Shown here: piece by piece, positions 44,984-54,332 of the stretch
Layout: each line of letters starts with the position of its first letter
How positions within the stretch are numbered: the first letter of the stretch is position 1
Made by a program: the position numbers and the translations under genes
NCBI GenBank assembly: GCA_964606325.1
Contig: CAZSGE010000010.1
Location: forward strand, 16,529 to 80,528
Source of the DNA: Berkiella sp964606325
GTDB lineage: Bacteria; Pseudomonadota; Gammaproteobacteria; Berkiellales; Berkiellaceae
Length of the DNA stretch: 64,000 nt
Reading direction: 5' to 3'
The notes under the pieces: generated by a model
What the model was told of the DNA's origin: nothing
What the model saw: the letters and a program-made list of their open reading frames with translations, nothing else
Database searches by the model: none

Positions 44984-46216
44984 CTACTGATATCTACTTC
45001 TTGCTCTTACACCACGTAACCCCTGACTCAAAACCATATCAAAAGTATGCAAAGCTTGATCAATTGTAAATCGCTTATGGCGGTTAACAGATAACATACC
45101 ACTCAATAAAGGATCTTGATCAATTATTTTCCTATCCTTTTCTTCAGGCTTAACACCATATCGCAATTCAAAAATTAACACGCCCATTGCCCAAATGTCA
45201 TTGGTTTTATGTGACACGCCCCAGCTTCGCAACGTTGTTTGTCTGATATTTTGATCTCCAAAAGGCCTGACTGCTGAATCATCATTAAAATACTCATACT
45301 GACTAGAGTCTGGGCGCTTATAATAATTTAATATTTCAGGCGAACTATATTCCCAGGTAGATAATGAATCTTGACCAGATTCTTCATCAACTGAATTACC
45401 AAAATCAGATATTTTAATATAATATCCTGTTCGAGCATTACCATACACCAGTATATTTGCCGACTTAATATCTTGATGAATTATTTTTTGTTCGTGCAAG
45501 TATTTGAGTGCATTGAGTAGTTGATGTGTTAGTGCGTCAATGAGAGCACGCGACAAACGATGATTACGAATAAATTCCTGTAAATTGCTAATCGCTTTTT
45601 TAGAATAAATACTCACCTTTTTTTCTTTATTCTTTTCAATAATAGGCCCCAGTTGAGTTTGGTTAACATACTCGTCGGAAAGTCGTGCTGATGTATTTAC
45701 TTCTTCTTGAATTCTTTCATAGTCACTGTCGGATGCTATTTTTGCAACAAGGTTAAAATATTCTTCGTAATTATCAATTCTCCAAGCTGGTTTACCAATT
45801 TTATAACCGCCTGTGGTATCAGATATATGTTGCTTACGGTTATTAGCTAGTTTACTTTTGGTTTCTACGAGTAATTCTAACTCGCCAGTTCTATCGCAAA
45901 GAATGGTAATTGTTCGAGGTAAATGTGTATCCTTCTTATCAAGCCGATAACTTTCGCAGGGCTTTAAAGAAGCAATCTGCTCTAAATATTGATGTCGTTT
46001 AGATCTATCACGGGTTTTGCGTAAATTAGGATCAACTTTGAAATAATCAAAAATAAGCTGCAAATCCCCTTGCGATACCAAAGCTTGCAGGCCTTCAGGA
46101 ACAAGCGCTTGCTGTGCTTGCGCTAATCGCTGCAGCAACATGTCGTATTTATTATGACAATCTGGCTCATTATCAACGTCAATTTTGCGTTTTTTACTTG
46201 ATGGTGCGAATATCAT
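44984..46216 (-). CDS. Eukaryotic-like Ser/Thr protein kinase with N-terminal NLS-like motif
   Basis: 410 aa. Residues 150-400 are a protein kinase fold: VAKIAS near 165 may supply the ATP-binding Lys; EEVNTSARLS could be helix C; HQDIKSANIL (247-256, catalytic Asp249, HQD for HRD); ISDFGNS (Asp271); SSPEIL for the APE motif; and NDIWAMGVLIFELRYG. The glycine loop is not obvious. The N-terminus, MIFAPSSKKRKIDVD, fits a classical monopartite nuclear localisation signal. No signal peptide or membrane anchor, unlike bacterial PknB-type kinases, so action inside a host cell is likely. It is divergent from the second kinase, with a 133-bp gap. Confidence 0.88.
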   Translation of the reverse strand: MIFAPSSKKRKIDVDNEPDCHNKYDMLLQRLAQAQQALVPEGLQALVSQGDLQLIFDYFKVDPNLRKTRDRSKRHQYLEQIASLKPCESYRLDKKDTHLPRTITILCDRTGELELLVETKSKLANNRKQHISDTTGGYKIGKPAWRIDNYEEYFNLVAKIASDSDYERIQEEVNTSARLSDEYVNQTQLGPIIEKNKEKKVSIYSKKAISNLQEFIRNHRLSRALIDALTHQLLNALKYLHEQKIIHQDIKSANILVYGNARTGYYIKISDFGNSVDEESGQDSLSTWEYSSPEILNYYKRPDSSQYEYFNDDSAVRPFGDQNIRQTTLRSWGVSHKTNDIWAMGVLIFELRYGVKPEEKDRKIIDQDPLLSGMLSVNRHKRFTIDQALHTFDMVLSQGLRGVRARSRYQ

Positions 46217-46349
46217 CTTTATTGATTACAACACATAGTTAATTGTTGTACTAATTCTATGAAATTTCACAATAAAAGAAAGCCAATTAGGATAGGCGGC
46301 AATTAAGAATGGATAACCAAGAAAAATTTACTAAAAACAGGTACCTGTG

Positions 46350-48317
46350 ATGTCGATATCAAGCCCCAGAAGAGATCCTTTCTCTACCACCCATTTTGGC
46401 CCCCTAAGTGCAAGGGCAACGGATGAGCTGCTCAATTTGCCTCCAGCTTTTATTGCCCAAATGAGAAAAGAGATCAGTTCAAAAAAAAATGATCTTATTC
46501 AGGGTGATATTTTACCATTTGAGTATGTCATTGAAAGCCTAAACGACAATAACGATGATGATAGTGTTCAAACGACTTTAAAAGTCAAAGTAATTGTACC
46601 ACCCTTTGGCAAAAAAGAACGGATGAAAGCGTTTCTTATTCTGGATGATGAAGTGCTTGGCGAAGGGGGCGACGGCAAAGTCGTCAAATCGATCGATTTG
46701 TTTGATTTTGATAGAACCTTAGTTGCTTGTAAAATTGGCATTCATAGTGCTGCTGAATCGCATTCCAAAGATGAACTAGCATCCTCACAAGTCGTGCTGG
46801 AACGTGACAATCTGAAATTGATAGAAAACCGTTTGCAGGCACAGTTCTCACATCAAATAGGCCATCTTATTCATAATTATACTTTTATGAATTATTATCC
46901 TGGAGAATCATTACTAGCACATCTATATGAAATTAATAAAGACGCCTCAGAATTTGAATGTAAATATCAAAGAAAAAAACACTTTGATTTTCCTCACAAG
47001 CTAACACTATGTATCGCCATCATTGAAGAAGTATTACTAGTCCATGAATTTGGCTTGATTTATCGCGACTTAAAAACCGATAATTTTCTTGTCTCAGACA
47101 TCGCTAATCTCTTTAAGTTAGTCGGCATTGATTTTGGCTCAGCCGTTAAAGCATCAAATACTTCATCGAGCAAATCTTTAACAGGTACAACAAATGGTTA
47201 TGTCGATCCTGAGCTTGATGTCCCTCTAAAAGAGAGAAGCCATTTCACCAAACAACATGATTATTATTCCTTGGGTGTTGTACTTTGTGAAATTCTAACA
47301 GATGAGAATTTACAACAACATTTATTTGATGCCATAAAAAATAGCAAACATGGTAATTTAATTAAAGGTGATCAACTTAAAAAGATGATGCCTGACATTT
47401 TTCACAATGGTAATTTGGCTCAACATCGCAACATGACAAACGTGCCTTCCTTTGCTATCACCAGCTCAAACGCAAAATCAAACAATGATGATGACTGCCC
47501 CCCTGCCGAGAAGGTGCGAAAAAACACACTTGTACCTTCAGACAAACTAGAGGATAAAATTCATTTTATTTTATTAGATTTAATCTATAAATTGCTGAGT
47601 ATATCTAAACCACCGCATTCTATTAACCCTGTTAAAAGTGGGGCCCACATTAAATCCACAGCAGAATGCATAGAACATAGACCCAGTGAAGCTGAGCTTA
47701 GACACTATCTGACACTTTTAAAATTATTGCGCATGAAATTATCCATTGAGAATGAACGACGCGAAATTAATCAAGCAGATAATGCTACAGTTTCTGAAGC
47801 AGCAATGAAATCAAAGCTTGCCGCTTATAGAGAAAAAAGAAGAGTGCGTGCGACAACCTCCAAAAAGTCTTATATCGCCACTACCCATACCAGTGGTGAA
47901 AAACCTTTACTTGAATCTAGTGCTTCATGTGAAAGCTTAACTTACTCTTCAACCAGCAGTACAGCTGATGCATTAACGCTACCGGTTTCAAAATCTGTTT
48001 CAACTGTTAATGATGGAATATTATTAAGCGCTACAAAGCAGTCCACGATTGTAGATTCAGCAGGCAATGCCTCACATCAACAATTAAATTTAATAACAGA
48101 ACTTGATGCCCTTTTAGCACAATTAATGCTTGATGAACCACTCAAGCCCAGTGAGCGGGTACGTGTTCTGACTGTACAACATCAATTGCATGCGGCAAAA
48201 GGAGCGCAAACTCGAGAGATAACAATGGATTGTTTAAAAGAAGCGCAAGACCTATTAGAAGGTATTGCGCCATTTCAAAACGTGAGCGCCCGCGTTAAGG
48301 CCTTAAGAAAACCTTAA
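46350..48317 (+). CDS. Second eukaryotic-like protein kinase (655 aa)
   Basis: The kinase domain (about 95-330) has a clear glycine loop GEGGDGKVV (from Gly104), VACKIG (Lys128), YRDLKTDNFL (catalytic Asp240), GIDFGSAV (Asp261), GYVDPEL in place of APE, and DYYSLGVVLCEIL. All catalytic residues are present. The C-terminal 270 residues are Ser/Thr/Lys-rich and partly disordered, with a basic patch, YREKRRVRATTSKK, and a helical end. No membrane segment. ATG at 46350 is preferred over the overlapping GTG at 46347. A host-directed role is the likeliest reading. Confidence 0.9.
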   Translation: MSISSPRRDPFSTTHFGPLSARATDELLNLPPAFIAQMRKEISSKKNDLIQGDILPFEYVIESLNDNNDDDSVQTTLKVKVIVPPFGKKERMKAFLILDDEVLGEGGDGKVVKSIDLFDFDRTLVACKIGIHSAAESHSKDELASSQVVLERDNLKLIENRLQAQFSHQIGHLIHNYTFMNYYPGESLLAHLYEINKDASEFECKYQRKKHFDFPHKLTLCIAIIEEVLLVHEFGLIYRDLKTDNFLVSDIANLFKLVGIDFGSAVKASNTSSSKSLTGTTNGYVDPELDVPLKERSHFTKQHDYYSLGVVLCEILTDENLQQHLFDAIKNSKHGNLIKGDQLKKMMPDIFHNGNLAQHRNMTNVPSFAITSSNAKSNNDDDCPPAEKVRKNTLVPSDKLEDKIHFILLDLIYKLLSISKPPHSINPVKSGAHIKSTAECIEHRPSEAELRHYLTLLKLLRMKLSIENERREINQADNATVSEAAMKSKLAAYREKRRVRATTSKKSYIATTHTSGEKPLLESSASCESLTYSSTSSTADALTLPVSKSVSTVNDGILLSATKQSTIVDSAGNASHQQLNLITELDALLAQLMLDEPLKPSERVRVLTVQHQLHAAKGAQTREITMDCLKEAQDLLEGIAPFQNVSARVKALRKP

Positions 48318-48319
48318 GT

Positions 48320-50110
48320 CTAACCTACCGCGGCCACGGGTTGTTGCACTTCGATGGCTGATTGCACTGCCATGTCAACTTGAAGAGGTGCCACAGGCGC
48401 TGCCACGGCATCATTGGCTGCAACAGCAGGCGCAGATGATGCATTGCCAATGCCAGGAATATTTTGATCGGCTTGAACCACATCTTCGGTTTTCAGGATA
48501 GCATCGGCGGCTTTACCCACAGAGCCATCTTGATAGTTGAAGGTAACATTATTAACAATTAAATTGCCATTAACCTTATGTATATCACCATCGCCAGTTA
48601 AATTGATTGATGCAATTTTTAAATCACTTAGTGTATGGTATTCACCATTATCCATTTTTCCATCTTGATTACCATCTTGCCACATACCCAATTTATCCCA
48701 AATCGCATTGGACATATCTAAGAGCCCACTCTTTTGATCTGCTAGCATTTGTAAGGCTTGCAAATCTGTTTTAGCTCCTTGCACATTATCAGTGAGAATA
48801 AAGTGTTTATTTTCTATTGCGCCTTCGCCACCATAGTTATAGGTAAGCAACCCATCATTGGGGCCTACCCATCCTACCTTTTTATCAACACCGTCAATAT
48901 TTAAAACAACTGAAGAGTCTTTAACAGAAGAAATGTCATAGCCATTATTATCGAGATCAAAGACAAGTGGGGCGGTACTTTGCTCATATTCATACTCACA
49001 CTCAGATTCGGCACACTGCAATTCAAACTCTTTCTTGTTATTAACCAATTCCCACTGACTTCCATTGCTATCTATGAAGTAGATAGTGGCATTTTCCTGG
49101 TAACTATTTGAAAAAAGATCGATACGGGGTAGATTAAAATACTCGTTATTTGTAATATTAACGTGAATACTTACAATAGGATTATCACAATTTATGGGTG
49201 CACAGAAACTTTCATCACCTGAAGGAATTCGAATAATAAAGGTTTCGGGCGTGAAGTTTTCATATGTAGAGATTTTTGCAGAGTACGAATCAGGTATACC
49301 AGTATATGCCTCTACTCCACCTGCAACTTGACTCGCAACAATAACACCTTCATTTTTATCGCAAAAATATTCAAAAGTGAATTTAAATGCGTTATTAAGA
49401 ATATTACTTATCTGTGTTAGTTCATCACTCGTAAAATAGGAAGAAGAGCTGCTCAGAGTTTGATCTACAGCTATATCAATAGGATTAACACAACAAGGCC
49501 CGCTCACTGCTGCTGGCACCTCAATAGGAAAAACAGGAAATGTATGATAAATCACGCCGAGAAAATCATTTTGAATGCCTAAATTTCTGGGCACACTTTG
49601 CTCCAGAATAGGCATACCATAGCTCATTCTAAACGCTTCTGAAAGATGTTCGTCGAAAAAGAAAACAAACCCAAATGAGGGCGATAAAAGTGACACCACG
49701 CTCACATCATCTATATTGACATTTTCTTCAACGGGTTTATCTAATGCTTGGTTTTCCTCTAATTTTTTCTCTTGAGCATTCTCTTGCGATTCTTCTTGAG
49801 TATCTTTCACTTCCTGTGCATCTTTTGCTTCTTTTGTGTCGTCTGTTTCTTTCTTTTCTTCTTCAGCAGCCTGCTTTTCCTCTTCCTTTTTTTCTTCCTC
49901 AAGGTTCGGATCACCCATGTTAGGTTTAACATTTTTTTCATTTAAGGCTAATTGCAAATCAGGATCAAACAATGCTTGTTCATATCCAGACAATTGACCT
50001 GTAAAAGCTAAAAGCGTTTGTTCCAAGTTAACATTACCTGGCTGTGCTTTTTCAGTTGACGCCAATCGCGCCAGATCGCTGAGAATGTATTTTTCTGCTT
50101 CAAGGCTCAT
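48320..50110 (-). CDS. Secreted protein with RTX-type C-terminal domain
   Basis: 596 aa. An N-terminal helical part is followed by a Glu/Lys-rich low-complexity segment (about 70-125, EEKKEEEKQAAEEEKK), a middle region with several Cys of unknown fold, and a C-terminal domain from about 385. That last part, with PLVFDLDNNGYDISS, GWVGPNDGLLTYN, GAKTDLQAL, GMWQDGNQDGKMDNGEYHTL and LKIASINLTGDGD, aligns in order with the end of the giant 11473-19638 protein; both finish with an EVQQ-like Ala/Val/Gln tail. This EF-hand-like, calcium-binding module is common in type I-secreted RTX proteins. GAGGTAGTC precedes the ATG. The stop lies two bases from the convergent kinase stop. Confidence 0.85.
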   Translation of the reverse strand: MSLEAEKYILSDLARLASTEKAQPGNVNLEQTLLAFTGQLSGYEQALFDPDLQLALNEKNVKPNMGDPNLEEEKKEEEKQAAEEEKKETDDTKEAKDAQEVKDTQEESQENAQEKKLEENQALDKPVEENVNIDDVSVVSLLSPSFGFVFFFDEHLSEAFRMSYGMPILEQSVPRNLGIQNDFLGVIYHTFPVFPIEVPAAVSGPCCVNPIDIAVDQTLSSSSSYFTSDELTQISNILNNAFKFTFEYFCDKNEGVIVASQVAGGVEAYTGIPDSYSAKISTYENFTPETFIIRIPSGDESFCAPINCDNPIVSIHVNITNNEYFNLPRIDLFSNSYQENATIYFIDSNGSQWELVNNKKEFELQCAESECEYEYEQSTAPLVFDLDNNGYDISSVKDSSVVLNIDGVDKKVGWVGPNDGLLTYNYGGEGAIENKHFILTDNVQGAKTDLQALQMLADQKSGLLDMSNAIWDKLGMWQDGNQDGKMDNGEYHTLSDLKIASINLTGDGDIHKVNGNLIVNNVTFNYQDGSVGKAADAILKTEDVVQADQNIPGIGNASSAPAVAANDAVAAPVAPLQVDMAVQSAIEVQQPVAAVG

Positions 50111-50281
50111 GACTACCTCACTTTTTGAGTGTATTTACCCTGTAAATAAAGGTTTTCCTACTTTACATAGTCACGTATTTTATAAGCGAACGGTATAATA
50201 CTTTGGTATTAGATCCGGGTGAAAGTTGGGGATTTCTTTTAAAATTTAGAAGATAGTACTAATAGGATGAATAATGGTTGG

Positions 50282-51100
50282 TCAATCTGATGTGTTTTTT
50301 GGCGTCTTGCTTACCTCAAATACATTACCGACATACTCCTCCGCGCCCAGATGACCAACGGTAATGCTTAAGTCAGCATACACCTTGCCGCCCATTTGTT
50401 TGTAGCGCTTGCAAAAACTATAATCACTTGATAAATATTCGCCTTCAAAGTTTTCTTGATCAAAAAATGTATAGAGTTTTTCTGCCAATTCTTTGGGGTG
50501 GCCTGGCACCACATTATTAATTTTTCTGTGTGGATGGTGCTCAATGTATTTTTCAAACACTTGTCTATTGATTAACATAAATGCTGAGCCAATCGCATCC
50601 ACTTCCATCACGCCATCCGCTGTTTCTCGTTGTTCACCTAGGGTAACAGCATAATCCATTAGATACATTTTTATTTTCTTTTTAAATTCATCAACAGTGA
50701 TATTGTCATCATTGATTAATTCTTTAACTTGCGCCAGCCTTAATCTTTCCCACTTATAATTTTTCATGGGAATGGCAGCGCCAATAACAGGTTTTTTTTC
50801 CATCAGCATTTTCAGAATATCTTGAGGCTCCCATTTGATATCCGCATCAATAAACATAAGATGCGTAATCGTGGGATCAAGCAACATGCCGGCAATCATA
50901 TAGTTTCGTGCACGAGGAATGGAAGGATCAAAAGAAATATATTTATGGAGCACTTTGGCTCGTCGAAGTTCTTTAAAGGCAGCAAAGGTTTTAACTAAGG
51001 AGAGCGCATACCCCATCGAGCATTGCCCATTGTAACAGGGGGTCGCTATCAATATTTTGAATAATTCACTATTTTCAGGTGTTTTATTTTCAGTTGTCAC
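50282..51100 (-). CDS. GT-A-type glycosyltransferase
   Basis: 272 aa with a GT-A fold: ILIATPCYNGQCSMGYALS at the N-terminus, RARNYMIAGML, then THLMFIDADIKWEPQDIL with the metal-binding DAD (Asp85-Asp87), AIGSAFMLINRQVF and a C-terminal SSDYSFCKRYKQMGGKVYAD. It transfers a sugar from a nucleotide-sugar donor; the acceptor is unknown. The GTG start follows GAGG. No polysaccharide genes lie nearby, so it may modify a protein. It follows putA on the same strand, 52 bp apart. Confidence 0.85.
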   Translation of the reverse strand: MTTENKTPENSELFKILIATPCYNGQCSMGYALSLVKTFAAFKELRRAKVLHKYISFDPSIPRARNYMIAGMLLDPTITHLMFIDADIKWEPQDILKMLMEKKPVIGAAIPMKNYKWERLRLAQVKELINDDNITVDEFKKKIKMYLMDYAVTLGEQRETADGVMEVDAIGSAFMLINRQVFEKYIEHHPHRKINNVVPGHPKELAEKLYTFFDQENFEGEYLSSDYSFCKRYKQMGGKVYADLSITVGHLGAEEYVGNVFEVSKTPKNTSD

Positions 51101-51152
51101 AATGCTTGCCTCGCTTTATCTCTTTATAAAGCTCGGCAAGCTTAGGAAAAAC

Positions 51153-54100
51153 CTAATTTTCGTCCAAAGACATCAGTGAGGCATTACCACCTGAGGCGGT
51201 AGTGTTAATACAAAGGGTTCGCTCAGTGGCTAGACGTGGTAGGTAATGAGGTCCACCTGCTTTTGGACCAGTGCCCGAAAGGCCCTCGCCACCAAAAGGT
51301 TGTACACCGACTACCGCGCCAATCATATTGCGATTAACATACATATTTCCCACGCTTAAGCGGGAGGTAAGATAATCAACCGTTTCATCAATACGACTAT
51401 GAATGCCTAAGGTTAAGCCAAACCCAGTACGATTAATTTGCGCAATCACATCATCAATTCTTGAGCCTTTAAAACGCACCACGTGCAAAATAGGGCCAAA
51501 CACTTCCTGCGTGAGAATATCCAGCGTTGGAATTTCAAATAGACGCGGCGCAAAAAATGAGCCTTTATCACATTCAGACGTTAGAGGCACTTCATATAAA
51601 AGCGTAGCTTTTTCTTTCATTTTAACCGCATGCGCATGCAATTGTGCTTTTGCATCTTCATCTATGACTGGGCCAACATCAGTAGACAATACGCCAGGGT
51701 GTCCAACTTTAAGCTCCGCCATGGCGCCTATGATCATATTGATTATTTTATCGGCGACATCTTCTTGTACAAACAACACACGAAGTGCTGAGCAGCGTTG
51801 CCCTGCGCTTCTAAAAGCAGACGTTATTACATCTTGTGTCACTTGCTCAGGCAATGCGCTTGAATCCACAATCATGGCATTTTGGCCACCGGTTTCCGCA
51901 ATAAAGGGCACTATCACACCTTCACGTGCGGCCAGCTTTTGATTAATACCGCGAGCTGTTTCTGTAGATCCTGTAAAGACAACCCCTTTGATTCTGGGAT
52001 CGTTCACTAGAGCATTACCCACAACACTACCATGGCCTGGCAGCAGTTGTACCACCTCTTTTGGGAATCCTGCTTCGTGCAATAGCGCAACGGCGCGTGC
52101 AGCAATAATCGGTGTTTGGCTAGCAGGCTTTGCTATCACACAATTGCCTGATGCAAGTGAGGCTGTCACTTGGCCCAAAAATATCGCCAAAGGAAAATTC
52201 CAAGGGCTGATACAAGCAATAATTCCGCGCCCATGTAAGCTCAACTGATTCACTTCACCGGTTGGACCAGGCAAGAGTTTAGGATGCGAGAAATCTTTTT
52301 TAGCCTGATAAGCATAGTAGTAACAAAAATCGATAGCTTCGCGTAATTCACTCACTGCATCATCGAGGGTTTTGCCGCCTTCATAAACTAATAAGCTCAA
52401 TAGCTCAGCTTTATTATTTTCCAGCAACACAGCCATCTTATGCAGACAATCGATTCGTTCTTGCGCGCTCCACAGCTTAAAGCTATTAAACGCTTTATAG
52501 CCTCTCTCCAGTGTCATTGCTGTGACTTCTTTGCTGGCTAACATCACCGAGCCTAATCGCATATGTTTTACAATCGGTGAAAAGCGCTCAACGGTTTCTA
52601 TACCTGTTTGATTATCTTGCGCACTCGCTTGAACTTGATAAGCAAATTTATGTTGATTAATCGCATTTAAAAGAGGATTAAATTCTTCGGGTGCACTTAA
52701 ATCAATACCATGTGAGTTGGCTCTTTCAGGAAAATATAAATCTTTGGGTAAGGGAATTTTAGGGTGCGAAACATTATCGAGTGATAATAGTTTTTGCACG
52801 GGATCTGCCACCATATCTTCGATGGGGAGTTTTTCATCAATGATGCGATTCACAAAAGAGGAGTTGGCACCATTTTCTAATAGACGTCTTACTAAGTAAG
52901 CTAATAGCTCTTCGTGCGTACCCACTGGCGCATAAACACGACAAGGTGATTTATCTGGCCCTGTCACAATTTGATCGTACAAAGCATCGCCCATGCCGTG
53001 CAAACATTGAAATTCATAGTTTGTAACATTGGCATCTTTCGCTAACGCTCGAATTGTCGATAAAGTTAGCGCATTATGGGTGGCAAATTGCGGGTAAATC
53101 ACATCAGCTGCTTGCAACAATTTTTTTGCACAAACAATATAATTAGCATCTGTTGTTATTTTACGAGTAAACACAGGATAACCCGATAGGCCTTGCACTT
53201 GGCTTAATTTAATTTCGGTATCCCAATAAGCGCCCTTCACTAAACGAATATTCAACGCAATTTGATGTTTCCGTGCTAGCGCCACTAGCCAATCAATCAC
53301 AAAGGGTGCTCTTTTTTGATAAGCTTGCACAGCCAACCCAAAACCTTTCCATTGGCCAATAATACCACTGGCCACCACCGCTTCGATTAAATCTAAATTA
53401 AGATCTAGGGTGTGCGCTTCTTCGGCATCAATCGTTAAGCCGATATTGGCATTTTTAGCTTGGGTAATAAGATTTTTTAAGATAGGCAGGAGTTCCGCAA
53501 AAAGACGCCCTCTTTTGGCCATCACAAATCGAGGATGCAAGGCTGAAAGCTTTACCGAAATCCCAGGTCCATCGATAGGTCCTTTATTAACGCTTGCTTC
53601 TTGAATGGCAAGGATTGCTTTTTCATAAGCCGCAAGATATTTTTGCGCATCCGCTTGCGTAAAAGCGGCCTCACCTAACATATCATAGGAAAAACGATAA
53701 CCTATTTCTTCCTTCGCTTTAGCGCGTTTTAGCGCCCCTTTGATAGTGCGCCCCATCACAAATTGGCGGCCTAAAATTTTCATTGCATGCTTAACCGCTT
53801 TGCGCACAATAGGTTCACCCCCTTTGCTTGCCAAACGCTTTAAAGCATTGCTCAGGGTATTCTCCTGCTGCTCACGACGAAGGGCTTGCGGTGTTTGCAC
53901 CAACTTACCTGTTAACATCAGTGCCCAGGTAGCTGCATTCACAAATAGGGAATTACTTTTACCTAAGTGGGAACGCCAATCTCCTGCCGTCAGTTTGTCG
54001 CGAATGAGTTTATCGACGGTTTCTTTATCAGGAATGCGCAGTAAACTTTCTGCCAAACACATTAAGGCAATGCCTTCATCGCTAGATAAATCATATTGGA

Positions 54101-54314
54101 ACATAAAAGCATCGAGACCGCTTTGCGCTAAACGAGAGCGACGGACATTCTCAACCAGTATTTTGGCATTGGTTTGTATTTTTTCCATCTGCTCATCAGG
54201 AATATGAGCATCAACGAGCAATTCCTTAACACACTGAGCTTCATCCATTCGATAATGCGCGCTAATAGCTTGGCGAAGCTTGTCTTGAGACAAATTAAAT
54301 TCAGAGTTAAACAT
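51153..54314 (-). CDS. putA: Bifunctional proline dehydrogenase / glutamate semialdehyde dehydrogenase
   Basis: 1053 aa; oxidises proline to glutamate in two steps. The N-terminal half is the FAD proline dehydrogenase barrel (YRFSYDMLGEAAFTQADAQKYL, ISVKLSALHPRF, RLVKGAYWD, YEFQCLHGMGD). The C-terminal half is an aldehyde dehydrogenase (ISPWNFPLAIFLGQVTASLA, GSTETARG, FIAETGGQNAMIVD, FRSAGQRCSALRV with catalytic Cys, EVFGPILHV). It lacks the ribbon-helix-helix repressor domain of E. coli PutA (about 1320 aa), so it should not repress itself. It lies 18 bp after putP, in one operon. Confidence 0.97.
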   Translation of the reverse strand: MFNSEFNLSQDKLRQAISAHYRMDEAQCVKELLVDAHIPDEQMEKIQTNAKILVENVRRSRLAQSGLDAFMFQYDLSSDEGIALMCLAESLLRIPDKETVDKLIRDKLTAGDWRSHLGKSNSLFVNAATWALMLTGKLVQTPQALRREQQENTLSNALKRLASKGGEPIVRKAVKHAMKILGRQFVMGRTIKGALKRAKAKEEIGYRFSYDMLGEAAFTQADAQKYLAAYEKAILAIQEASVNKGPIDGPGISVKLSALHPRFVMAKRGRLFAELLPILKNLITQAKNANIGLTIDAEEAHTLDLNLDLIEAVVASGIIGQWKGFGLAVQAYQKRAPFVIDWLVALARKHQIALNIRLVKGAYWDTEIKLSQVQGLSGYPVFTRKITTDANYIVCAKKLLQAADVIYPQFATHNALTLSTIRALAKDANVTNYEFQCLHGMGDALYDQIVTGPDKSPCRVYAPVGTHEELLAYLVRRLLENGANSSFVNRIIDEKLPIEDMVADPVQKLLSLDNVSHPKIPLPKDLYFPERANSHGIDLSAPEEFNPLLNAINQHKFAYQVQASAQDNQTGIETVERFSPIVKHMRLGSVMLASKEVTAMTLERGYKAFNSFKLWSAQERIDCLHKMAVLLENNKAELLSLLVYEGGKTLDDAVSELREAIDFCYYYAYQAKKDFSHPKLLPGPTGEVNQLSLHGRGIIACISPWNFPLAIFLGQVTASLASGNCVIAKPASQTPIIAARAVALLHEAGFPKEVVQLLPGHGSVVGNALVNDPRIKGVVFTGSTETARGINQKLAAREGVIVPFIAETGGQNAMIVDSSALPEQVTQDVITSAFRSAGQRCSALRVLFVQEDVADKIINMIIGAMAELKVGHPGVLSTDVGPVIDEDAKAQLHAHAVKMKEKATLLYEVPLTSECDKGSFFAPRLFEIPTLDILTQEVFGPILHVVRFKGSRIDDVIAQINRTGFGLTLGIHSRIDETVDYLTSRLSVGNMYVNRNMIGAVVGVQPFGGEGLSGTGPKAGGPHYLPRLATERTLCINTTASGGNASLMSLDEN

Positions 54315-54332
54315 GTTTTCCTACCGATGTGC

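Noticed and set aside
51403..51942. 179-codon open frame on the plus strand
   Set aside because: Antisense to the aldehyde dehydrogenase half of putA; no ribosome site or recognisable domain.
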